A stretch of 64,000 nt of DNA, from the IMG/VR virus record IMGVR_UViG_3300023251_000001, positions 1 through 64,000 of that record. The stretch is one strand, 5' to 3'. The notes beneath the pieces are model-generated. The model made no database searches and was not told where the DNA came from. It saw nothing but the letters and a program-made list of their open reading frames with translations. Positions 56,637 to 64,000 of the stretch are shown here, in pieces; the stretch's first letter is position 1, and every line of letters begins with the position of its first letter. Origin of the DNA: a virus. The position numbers and the translations under genes are program-made.

Positions 56637-56815
56637 TTAGCACCTCTTTTATTTGTCCAGCGATTTCTTTCGGTCGCTTATTGACATGTTCGATAGTGTA
56701 CCTCAAAAGGGTCCAACCGTCAAGTGATATCTGGTTATATTTGTCACAATCGTTAATAAATCCAAGAGGGCTAGTGTGTCTGCTTTTTACAAACACACCA
56801 CTCCTCTCTCTTTTT
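56629..56815 (-). pseudogene. C-terminal fragment of a phage nuclease
   Basis: An open frame of about 60 codons without a proper start: SGVFVKSRHTSPLGFINDCD then KYNQISLDGWTLLRYTIEHV. This is the C-terminal signature of VRR-type nucleases. The N-terminal part is missing and the endonuclease gene abuts it, so the host gene was probably replaced by insertion. Confidence 0.6.
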
Positions 56816-57727
56816 TTAATGTTCCCACCCAGGAATCATGCTTCCGAACATCTCGTCTATCTTTCTATATGCTTTCGCATCGATCAACTTCAATGATTCG
56901 CCTTTGTGGTGGATACCCATTCTCTTCAACTTAGTCTTGCTTTTTGGGTCCATATACCCCTTCACTTCGTGATACTCATAACTGCCATCAGCAGCCCATA
57001 CCTTGAAATCTGGCGTGTAGAACTTTGATCCTCGCTTAACTGGAAACTCGAATGTGTCAGGCTCATATTCCCACCTGTCTATCTGGCCTTTTTCTTTCAT
57101 CCAGTTTAGCAATCTAGCGTAGTTAGCTTCCCACGATGACCGAACGTAAATCCCAATATCGTCACGTTTGCCGCCTTTATACTTAGACTTTCGCATAACA
57201 CCTCCAGTTGTTCTAGGATTACTGGACATATACCTTGCCTTGCACTCTATTGAGCAAAACGACCCGCCTCCTTTCCTCTTTTTATCAGATAAAACATTTG
57301 GTTTCACATGGAATTCAATACCACATACGATGCATGTGCAATTATTCTTCGGCGTTCTTCCAATTTTTGCACACTCTATCGAACAGTATTTGCGTTTATC
57401 ATCTACATTTAATGACGAATATATCCAAAACTCATTCTTGCACACTGGGCATATCTTGCTCGTTCCTTTGTAGTCGTGCTTACACTTCGCGGAACAGAAT
57501 ATCCCTTCGCCTCTTGCAACGGCAAACGGCTTCTTTCTGAACTGTTTGCCGCAGTTTTTACAAATTCTATCTGGCACACTGCTGTCATATCTCGGATTAT
57601 TCTCGCCAGTCATAGCCTTAGAACGGCACAACATAGAACAATACTTCCCCCATCCTTGTCGCTTGTGGCCTGGGCTTGCGTAAAACTCTTTGCCGCATAC
57701 GATACACCGTGTATTAGCTTTCGGCAT
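56816..57727 (-). CDS. Zinc-finger PD-(D/E)XK nuclease, probable homing endonuclease
   Basis: 303 residues. Four zinc-finger-like repeats (CIVCGKEF, CKNCGKQF, CPVCKNEF, CIVCGIEF, each followed by FCS..C) fill residues 8-165. A nuclease core follows: SSWEANYARLL, YTPDFKVW and YHEVKGYMDPKSK, giving the PD...ExK motif. The combination is typical of phage homing enzymes. Confidence 0.82.
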   Translation of the reverse strand: MPKANTRCIVCGKEFYASPGHKRQGWGKYCSMLCRSKAMTGENNPRYDSSVPDRICKNCGKQFRKKPFAVARGEGIFCSAKCKHDYKGTSKICPVCKNEFWIYSSLNVDDKRKYCSIECAKIGRTPKNNCTCIVCGIEFHVKPNVLSDKKRKGGGSFCSIECKARYMSSNPRTTGGVMRKSKYKGGKRDDIGIYVRSSWEANYARLLNWMKEKGQIDRWEYEPDTFEFPVKRGSKFYTPDFKVWAADGSYEYHEVKGYMDPKSKTKLKRMGIHHKGESLKLIDAKAYRKIDEMFGSMIPGWEH

Positions 57728-58337
57728 TGCCCATCACTTCAATTCCTGTTTGTTCATACAATTCACTTAATTCGATGGGATACGTTCCGTCAACTACGGT
57801 TACGAGTGGGTTATTCATAAGCCACTCGTCGTGAAGATCTTCAAGGTCTTGCAGATATCCTAGTGGAATCGTATTCTTTTCCTCGAATCTCCCCCGTGCT
57901 TCGATACGTTCGAAGCATACCTCAGCAGGTGTACGCAAGTAGATTATTTGATCTGGCTTGCTCGCCCATCGTTCCTCTAACCAATCCCACATTCTGCAGT
58001 ACAACTGATATTCAGTCTTACTTAATAATCCTGATTGATAGCAGTTCTTAGCAAATACATACCTATCACAATAGATAGATCGTTCTAGCAAAACGTTGGT
58101 GTGGTCTGTCATTTCGAGTACTTCTGTCCATGTTTTAGCGCGAGTTACAAACGCTGCTAACTGGAATGTGAAAGCCCACCTTTCTTGGTCCTTATAGAAC
58201 AGGTCTAAGAGATTCTCTTCAAAGTCATGTTGCCATGCCCCTACTGGCTCTTCAATGAAACCCATTGCGTTTGTTTCAGCTATCGCTCTTCCTAGAGTTG
58301 ACTTGCCCGCACCTATATTTCCTTCGAGTAGGATCAT
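57714..58337 (-). CDS. Deoxynucleoside kinase
   Basis: 207 residues from 58337. P-loop GNIGAGKS (6-13), EEPVGAW, ERSIYCDRYVFA (ERS motif) and RIEARGRFEE lid. It phosphorylates deoxynucleosides for DNA synthesis. It starts a few bases after the small gene upstream and lies next to NrdD. Confidence 0.9.
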   Translation of the reverse strand: MILLEGNIGAGKSTLGRAIAETNAMGFIEEPVGAWQHDFEENLLDLFYKDQERWAFTFQLAAFVTRAKTWTEVLEMTDHTNVLLERSIYCDRYVFAKNCYQSGLLSKTEYQLYCRMWDWLEERWASKPDQIIYLRTPAEVCFERIEARGRFEEKNTIPLGYLQDLEDLHDEWLMNNPLVTVVDGTYPIELSELYEQTGIEVMGNAES

Positions 58338-58339
58338 AT

Positions 58340-58492
58340 TCAACTTTCTCTCCTATCTTGTCCGTGATATGCTCGTATTTCAAAAGCTATACGCTTGGAT
58401 ATGCTTTCCTTAACAAGTTCTGGAAGTTCAACCAGGCACAGATAATTAGCGATAACTCTCTCTCCATGCTCTTCTGGCGTCATTTCAGCCAT
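58340..58492 (-). CDS. 50-residue helical protein
   Basis: MAEMTPEEHGERVIANYLCL..., start after AAAGGAGTATATT. Its TGA is 2 bases before the kinase ATG. Located between NrdD and the kinase. Confidence 0.6.
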   Translation of the reverse strand: MAEMTPEEHGERVIANYLCLVELPELVKESISKRIAFEIRAYHGQDRRES

Positions 58493-58570
58493 AATATACT
58501 CCTTTATTCAACGAAAACCACTTTTTGTTTAATAGCGCATCTGCTTATTATACGATTGTAAACAAAAGCG

Positions 58571-60328
58571 CTACACATTGTAAACTACACGGTCAGCATA
58601 CTCATCTTTTTTGCCATCATTCCACGTAGAAGTCGGTCGTAAGTATCCAACTATCCTAGTGTAGACTTCGCACCTGGACCCGCATTCAGGACATACATCG
58701 TGATTACCGCCTAGGTATCCGTGTTTCGGACATATAGAATAAGTTGGAGTAATGGTATAGTACGGAAGCTTAGACCCTATGGCTATTTTCTTCACTAACA
58801 GCCTAGCTTGTTGCCAATCTGCAATAGGTTCGCCTATAAACGAGTGGAATACTGTACCTCCTGTGTAAGCCGACTGTAAATCTTCTTGGTGTCTGATAGC
58901 TGTAAACAAATCGTCTGTATGACCTACTGGCAGTTGAGTACTATTCGTGTAGTAAGTATGCTGAGGAACGCCTTCCATCGTCTCAGAATCGATCTTAGCT
59001 AGTCTATGAGCAGCACCCTCAGCAGGAGTAGCTTCTAGATTCCACATCAATCCAGTTTCTACCTGCCATTCTCGCAGGGTTTCTCGTATATAGGTTAAAA
59101 CCTCCATAGCGAATGCTTTGGCAGGCACTTGATCAATTCCCATATCTAAGAGGATTCGTGTCGCCTCATCCATGCCAATAACTCCAATAGTCGAGAAATG
59201 ATTCGCCCAATATTTGCCTGTCTCTCTCTTAATGCCTTCAAGGTAGACGGAAGAATAGGGGTACAATCCTTGATCAGTCCAGTCTTCGAGAACTTGTCGC
59301 TTGACGATGAGAGAGTCTTTGGCAATGGCGAGGATATCATCGAGTAATCTGTAAAATGTCTCTGTGTCCTTTCTGGCATCATAGGCGAGCCTCGGAAGGT
59401 TAAGAGTGACAACTCCAATAGATCCTGTGAGTGGCGCGGAACCGAATAGTCCTCCTCCACGATACATCAACTCCCTGTTATCGATTCTAAGACGGCAACA
59501 CATCGATCTTGCATCCTCTGCAGACATGTCAGAGTTGACATAATTGGCGAAGTAAGGAGTACCATACTTAGCTGTCATTTCCCACAAAGGTTTCAAGTCT
59601 TCGTTGTCCCAGTCAAAATCTTTGGTTATATTATACGTAGGGATGGGGAATGTAAATGGTCTGCCATCAGCATCGCCGTCCATCATGATTTCTGAAAATG
59701 CCCTATTGAACACATCCATTTCTGGCTGAACCTCAGAGTAGTTGTACTTCAATGGCACTCCACCAACTACTACAGGGTTATCAGCGAATGACTTAGGCAC
59801 CGATAGATCCATAGTCAAGTTTGTGAATGGTGTCTGGAATCCTACCCTTGTTGGCACATTCATATTGAATATGAATTCCTGCATCACTTGCTTGACTTCC
59901 TCGTAACTTAGTCCATCTTCACGGATAAATGGTGCCATTAGCGTATCAATATGACTAAACGCGATAGCTCCAGCCGCTTCCCCTTGTAGCGTATACATGA
60001 AGTTAACTACGTGCATCAGAGCAGTTCGTAGGTGTTTCGCAGGCTTTGACGCTAGTTTAGAACTAACTCCGCCAAAGCCTTTAATCAGTAGGTCGGTCAA
60101 ATCCCAACCAACACAGTATGGTCCTAGAGTCCCCAAGTCATGAATATGGAGTCTCCCAGTGCGGTGCGCGTTTGAGACTTCCTCCTTGTATATGTCGTCC
60201 ATCCAGTAATTCGCGATAGCTTTGGATGTAATATGCGTATTAAGTCCTTGCAGTGAAAAATGTTGATTTGAATTCTCCTTTACTCGCCAGTCCGCTTTGC
60301 TTAGATAGTTCGTAATTCCTGAGTGCAA
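58571..60328 (-). CDS. nrdD: Anaerobic (class III) ribonucleotide reductase
   Basis: 585 residues from a TTG at 60328 (AAAGGAA upstream). It reduces ribonucleotides to deoxyribonucleotides by a glycyl radical. Active-site SMCCRLRIDN lies near 285. A C-terminal zinc site has CPKHG and CPECGSRC, and the radical loop is RIVGYL. There is no ATP-cone at the N-terminus. The activase NrdG is not in this window. Confidence 0.92.
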   Translation of the reverse strand: MHSGITNYLSKADWRVKENSNQHFSLQGLNTHITSKAIANYWMDDIYKEEVSNAHRTGRLHIHDLGTLGPYCVGWDLTDLLIKGFGGVSSKLASKPAKHLRTALMHVVNFMYTLQGEAAGAIAFSHIDTLMAPFIREDGLSYEEVKQVMQEFIFNMNVPTRVGFQTPFTNLTMDLSVPKSFADNPVVVGGVPLKYNYSEVQPEMDVFNRAFSEIMMDGDADGRPFTFPIPTYNITKDFDWDNEDLKPLWEMTAKYGTPYFANYVNSDMSAEDARSMCCRLRIDNRELMYRGGGLFGSAPLTGSIGVVTLNLPRLAYDARKDTETFYRLLDDILAIAKDSLIVKRQVLEDWTDQGLYPYSSVYLEGIKRETGKYWANHFSTIGVIGMDEATRILLDMGIDQVPAKAFAMEVLTYIRETLREWQVETGLMWNLEATPAEGAAHRLAKIDSETMEGVPQHTYYTNSTQLPVGHTDDLFTAIRHQEDLQSAYTGGTVFHSFIGEPIADWQQARLLVKKIAIGSKLPYYTITPTYSICPKHGYLGGNHDVCPECGSRCEVYTRIVGYLRPTSTWNDGKKDEYADRVVYNV

Positions 60329-60337
60329 TTTATTCCT

Positions 60338-60820
60338 TTATTCGAAGAGACTATGTTCGATTCCAACAACATCTCCTCTTTTGTTTTTCCAAACTCTATC
60401 TGATCCGTCGTCTTCTAAAGTTATGCCCTTTATCTTCGTTTTGACTATTGCCTTCTCTATCTGATCCTTTTCGCTTCCGCTCGCTCCTTTCTTCTCTTCT
60501 CTTTTCCTTTTTCTCTCATCTGCTTTCTTAACCTTTTCAGCTAGCATAACTTCTGTCCTGACTATATGGTCAGTAGTTGGAGTAAAATATCCGTTAGTTT
60601 CACCGATAACCTTCCAACTATTAGTGCCTCTAACCTTAACAGGAGTCTCCATGCACTCAGCGTAAGAGATATCTGCAATTGGCCTGAATAGAACAGTTGG
60701 CGAACCGTCCATGTAATAGGTCCCCTTGGCTGAGAATGCCATGCACCTGCTTCTTCCTAATTGGAATAGACACATGCCACTTCCAGTCTCGCAAGGTTTC
60801 TTTTTGATTCGCTTCGCCAT
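60338..60820 (-). CDS. Unknown 160-residue basic protein
   Basis: N-terminal ~100 residues alpha/beta with Cys (CETGSGMCLFQLGRSRC), then a charged helix (KADERKRKREEKKG). Located between the ThyX-like gene and nrdD. Nucleotide-metabolism link is by neighbourhood only. Confidence 0.62.
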   Translation of the reverse strand: MAKRIKKKPCETGSGMCLFQLGRSRCMAFSAKGTYYMDGSPTVLFRPIADISYAECMETPVKVRGTNSWKVIGETNGYFTPTTDHIVRTEVMLAEKVKKADERKRKREEKKGASGSEKDQIEKAIVKTKIKGITLEDDGSDRVWKNKRGDVVGIEHSLFE

Positions 60821-60838
60821 ACTGTCCTCCCTCCCAGG

Positions 60839-61417
60839 TTACGGTACTACGTGTTGTATATCTTCTAGTGATGCAACAAACAGAGCATCATCTTGTTCTT
60901 CAACTAAAAAATAAGGGTAATCAACTTGCTCAAGCACTTGCTTAATGAACAACTGCCATTCGACAAGCCTGTGACTAATCCTCTGCTCTATTATATGCTG
61001 TAGCGACTTATAATTCAAGCACATGATTCTTCGCTGCAGGAACGACTCTGGGAGATTCCACTTCACAGTGTCCCATTTTCCTTGATCAATCCAAAGGTTC
61101 AAAAGATCTAGGTGTGCAATCGGCATTCTGTGGCTGAAATCGTCTTGTGTCAAGTTTCTCTCAGTCATGGTATGCATCGTAGATTCGCTCTGTTTAGTCA
61201 TGCCGGTTCTGTAAGTGTCGAATTGTTGCCACCAATATCTAGGAGCATCGACGTCTAACCAAACAGCTATGGACTCAAGAAATTTTGAATGACCACTGCC
61301 TTTATGCGCCAACGCCTTAGCTACTCTGTCCATCTCCTTGATATCGGTATTGTAAGACAACGAGATGCCTATCTTAGCTGATTCGTACCCATGCTCTTCC
61401 ATTACTGTAACTTTCAC
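60839..61417 (-). CDS. ThyX-like (flavin-dependent thymidylate synthase-type) protein
   Basis: 192 residues from a GTG at 61417. LAHKGSGHSKFLESIAVWLD, RYWWQQFDTYRTG, KQSESTMHT and LPESFLQRRIMCLNY resemble a divergent ThyX branch. The classical RHRxxSxNExSxR motif is not intact, so activity is uncertain. Confidence 0.55.
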   Translation of the reverse strand: MKVTVMEEHGYESAKIGISLSYNTDIKEMDRVAKALAHKGSGHSKFLESIAVWLDVDAPRYWWQQFDTYRTGMTKQSESTMHTMTERNLTQDDFSHRMPIAHLDLLNLWIDQGKWDTVKWNLPESFLQRRIMCLNYKSLQHIIEQRISHRLVEWQLFIKQVLEQVDYPYFLVEEQDDALFVASLEDIQHVVP

Positions 61418-61710
61418 CTAATGTCTCCTTCATGAAATTTGGCAGATAACTTCAAGATATTCTTACCGAGAGTTACGCTATCTTCGCAGACTGAATACTC
61501 AGCGCCAAGTATCTCATAGCTTTTAACGGTTATTAGTTTCGCCAACCTGAAAATCTCAATATACTCATCAATTTCCTTTATTGGAATATGTAAATCAACA
61601 CTGAGAGAGAAAGTTGCCCCAAACCCTGTTTTGCTTATCCGTTTCCAAACCCTATAAAAATCCCTTTCAGCCATCATTGTGTATACAACATCTGTAATTG
61701 GGATAAACAT
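61414..61710 (-). CDS. Unknown 98-residue winged-helix-like protein
   Basis: RVWKRISKTGFGATFSLSVDLHIP then IDEYIEIFRLAKLITVKSYE gives a wHTH-like order. Overlaps the ThyX-like gene by 4 bases. Confidence 0.6.
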   Translation of the reverse strand: MFIPITDVVYTMMAERDFYRVWKRISKTGFGATFSLSVDLHIPIKEIDEYIEIFRLAKLITVKSYEILGAEYSVCEDSVTLGKNILKLSAKFHEGDIR

Positions 61711-62639
61711 TACTCCTTAACCTCATTACGAATATCCCTTTTTACTACACCGTCTACGATAATCTCGCCCTTCACGCCTTGTATATTCGGCGCTTCAACT
61801 AGTCTTTTCTCATTTCCGTCAATTACGAAATACGTTCGCATATTCACAGTTCTTGGTTTCTTGTTTTCGTCAATCAAATCAGTGAAGGATCGTTTATCAA
61901 CTAATCCTTTTGCTTCAGATAGCACGAATTCTATCTTTTCTGGCTTGATTTGCCTCAGAATCTTCTCAGCCCTTTCCGGATGGAGATGTAAGGCACTCTC
62001 CAGTACGCCTAGTTCATTTGACTTGAAGTATGTCCTTCTGAGAGGATCGGCAAACGCCGTATCCAAGCCTATTTCAGCGATTAGCGAATTGTACGAACTA
62101 CACCCGATTATCGCATGCCCGTCGTTCCTTTTCAGCCAATCTAGCGCTTTTGCAGCTTCCCACATGTTATTAATTCTGGCCTTTACAAAACCTTCAAGTG
62201 TCGCTCTATGTTTGTCAGCGACTACAGCCATTCCAGGAGAAGTGACATTATAGAAATGGATTCTGCTTTTCTGCATTAGTCGGTCGTTCATATTAACGAG
62301 AAGTCCATCTTTGCTATCGAGCGGATCGAACTTGATTATCTTAGACTTACCGGCATGCAAGAGACTATGGTTAGCCCTGGTAACTGTAATCATGTTCCAT
62401 GGAGCTAAGGCCTTCAACCCCATCCCGCCTCTAGCAACTATCTCATGGACTTCTCCAAATTCGCCTGAGATTTGGCATACATTACCATCTCTTTCTGAAA
62501 TCCAAAGCTTCCTGGCTATTTCATGTAACTCTACCCAATTCTCCACACCAAACGGAAAATAGTCGGAGTGCGGCATAGATAATTTTCCGGTTGGTGCTAC
62601 AAACTCATGTCCCTCAACCCACACTGTTCCGTGCATCAT
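61710..62639 (-). CDS. HNH-domain protein
   Basis: 309 residues. VCQISGEFGEVHEIVARGG then NMITVTRANHSLLH gives an HNH nuclease core (about 52-95). The C-terminal ~200 residues are alpha/beta and helical and unassigned. It is not related to the zinc-ribbon HNH trio. Confidence 0.7.
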   Translation of the reverse strand: MMHGTVWVEGHEFVAPTGKLSMPHSDYFPFGVENWVELHEIARKLWISERDGNVCQISGEFGEVHEIVARGGMGLKALAPWNMITVTRANHSLLHAGKSKIIKFDPLDSKDGLLVNMNDRLMQKSRIHFYNVTSPGMAVVADKHRATLEGFVKARINNMWEAAKALDWLKRNDGHAIIGCSSYNSLIAEIGLDTAFADPLRRTYFKSNELGVLESALHLHPERAEKILRQIKPEKIEFVLSEAKGLVDKRSFTDLIDENKKPRTVNMRTYFVIDGNEKRLVEAPNIQGVKGEIIVDGVVKRDIRNEVKE

Positions 62640-63036
62640 CCCTCCATTTTTTTGCTCTGATGATTGCTAATATCATCTCAGGTGTTATCATTGAGGCTGA
62701 TTTCTGACAGCCTCCCGACTCAATCTCTATCTGTCTCCATGAGAGACATTGTATGTATTCCTCTGCCTCTTCTAATGTTTTAGGAGGATGAGATATGTAA
62801 TCAAGCTCCTCGATTAGTCCAGGTAAACACATTACATTAGGTACAATATCATTAGGCTCGCCAGTGTTGCCAAACTTCCTGGCATCACTTTTGTTCCTCG
62901 ACTCTACTCCGTATTCTTCCATCAACTTTCTCAAAGCTCCAACTGTTATGTCAAATATCTCCGCTGCTTCAGTTTGAGTACACCCTTCTCCTTCATACAA
63001 TACACAATACAATTGATCTTTAGTAGGATTTCCCAT
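62614..63036 (-). CDS. HTH protein
   Basis: 140 residues from 63036. TQTEAAEIFDITVGALRKLMEEYGV is a helix-turn-helix. The C-terminal half is helical (EEAEEYIQCLSWRQIEIE). GGAGGGAGCAGACTA upstream. The start overlaps the methylase-like stop. Confidence 0.7.
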   Translation of the reverse strand: MGNPTKDQLYCVLYEGEGCTQTEAAEIFDITVGALRKLMEEYGVESRNKSDARKFGNTGEPNDIVPNVMCLPGLIEELDYISHPPKTLEEAEEYIQCLSWRQIEIESGGCQKSASMITPEMILAIIRAKKWRDDARNSVG

Positions 63037-63665
63037 TAGTCTGCTCCCTCCAAATCCAACAACGGTTTTCCCCACTGTTGAGCCATCGCGCCTGCGATAC
63101 CTTCGAATGTTTTAGACCTTACTCTCGCCCTTTCTTTAGGTGATAATCCAAATGAATCCGACATCCATTTTGACATTGATTTTCCGCTTGCGAATGTAAC
63201 TTGCTCCCCTTTATCAACTATTTTTGTTGGCACAAGATCTGGCAGCCCTTTAAGCCACAAACATGTTTTCTTTGAGAAGTTGTCTCCAAATTGGAACGGT
63301 TGAATTATTTGATCCGGCTTTCTCCAGGAGGTACTCATAATACCAACTGGATTTTCTATTGCAACTCGCTCACATCCTGTATCGGTAAAAAGCATGAAGA
63401 AATCAATACATTGCTGTTGTCTCCCGTCCTTTCTTTTTTGCTCAAACCACCTAGCCCCACTAACGGAAATATGGGTACACGGAGGAAATGCTATAATCAT
63501 ATCCCATTCTTGTTCAAGCAGAGGAGTTACGTCTTGTTGTAAATGCCATTCTGGACGGCCTCCAGAACAAGGTTCTATGTCGCAAGAGTACGCCTCGATG
63601 CCTAATTCCCTCATCTTTATCGTCACTGCTTGTGACTCTTCACAGGCTACTAATATTTTCCCCAT
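63036..63665 (-). CDS. DNA cytosine methylase-like protein
   Basis: 209 residues. VACEESQAVTIKMRELG resembles an AdoMet loop. AFPPCTHISVSG contains the PC of motif IV and VAIENPVG the ENx of motif VI. It is short for a C5-methylase, with the target domain reduced. Host-restriction evasion or marking is likely. Confidence 0.72.
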   Translation of the reverse strand: MGKILVACEESQAVTIKMRELGIEAYSCDIEPCSGGRPEWHLQQDVTPLLEQEWDMIIAFPPCTHISVSGARWFEQKRKDGRQQQCIDFFMLFTDTGCERVAIENPVGIMSTSWRKPDQIIQPFQFGDNFSKKTCLWLKGLPDLVPTKIVDKGEQVTFASGKSMSKWMSDSFGLSPKERARVRSKTFEGIAGAMAQQWGKPLLDLEGAD

Positions 63666-64000
63666 TAAAATTTAACCTCCCCTTGTTCGAATCTTTGCGC
63701 TGGCTTATCAAAGTAGAACTGTAATGCACCGTCTCCCATTGCTAATGGACCATTTCTATCCTTAGCTATAATCAATTCGAACGCAGCATTAGCTTCACTC
63801 CATTGATCAGGGTCGAATACAAACATCACCACGTCCGCATCTTCTTCGAAGCTTCCAGAACCTTTAAGATCAGTTAAGACAGGTCGATGTCCTTTCCTGT
63901 CTCTAACTTCTCGATTGATCTGTGCTAGAACAACAATAGCAATGCCTAAATCTTTCTTGAGAGCATTTATCATGTGTGATATTCTAGCTAGATCTTCAGG
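63665..64000 (-). CDS. Replicative DNA helicase DnaB-type, C-terminal part (5' end beyond window)
   Basis: The frame is open to the right edge. DLGIAIVVLAQINREVRDR, DLKGSGSFEEDADVVMFVFDP and IIAKDRNGP are the C-terminal RecA-fold motifs of DnaB. It unwinds DNA at the fork. Only about 111 residues are visible. Confidence 0.88.
   Translation of the reverse strand, partial: PEDLARISHMINALKKDLGIAIVVLAQINREVRDRKGHRPVLTDLKGSGSFEEDADVVMFVFDPDQWSEANAAFELIIAKDRNGPLAMGDGALQFYFDKPAQRFEQGEVKF

Overview
The window is a 64 kb piece of a large tailed bacteriophage genome (Caudoviricetes). It has a Mu-like head module (portal fused to a Mu F-type domain, protease with a nested scaffold, major capsid), a long-tail module (tail tube, frameshifted chaperone pair, tape measure, fibres) and a replication and nucleotide module. 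I see no tail sheath gene, so a siphovirus is most likely, although the left end runs off the window. Most genes have strong AGGAGG-type ribosome sites and the promoters are sigma70-like (TTGACR, 17 bp, TATAAT). An oxygen-sensitive class III ribonucleotide reductase and several small lipoproteins point to an anaerobic host, perhaps a Firmicute. The host group is inference.

Layout: 1-27.5 kb holds structural genes, all leftward: tail tip (partial), tape measure, chaperones, tail tube, connectors, capsid genes, protease/scaffold, portal, large terminase, then a complete phage tmRNA with its own promoter, then fibre and repeat proteins. 27.5-37.5 kb is an RNA-rich region: about 15 tRNA genes alternate with small genes, peptide deformylase, a MazG-type enzyme and a Ro60 (TROVE/vWA) protein. 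Immediately upstream of Ro60 are four tandem structured RNAs with a shared fold, which I read as Y-RNA-like partners. 37.5-46 kb carries about 30 short leftward genes (lipoproteins, zinc ribbons, a phosphoesterase, an endonuclease VII), driven by several near-identical promoters. 46.2-47.65 kb is non-coding and rich in hairpins. 47.7-52.5 kb is rightward and divided into cassettes whose two ends are inverted copies of each other. 52.6-52.88 kb is a direct-repeat array beside a probable small terminase gene. 53.5-55.5 kb is rightward and includes a tandem gene triplication. 55.5-64 kb is leftward: a two-part sigma-like pair, zinc-ribbon proteins, a homing endonuclease, deoxynucleoside kinase, NrdD, a ThyX-like protein, an HNH protein, a cytosine-methylase-like protein and the end of a DnaB-type helicase.

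How it works together: the right module makes DNA precursors and replicates DNA. The tRNAs, tmRNA, deformylase, Ro60 and its RNAs suggest strong investment in translation and RNA quality control. Control appears to rest on repeated terminator-promoter units and on a 13-bp motif (GGTGACGAATGTC) placed exactly 13 bp upstream of the -35 box of three promoters. The two most unusual systems are the Ro60/four-RNA locus (33640-35420) and the matched-end cassettes (47654-50741).
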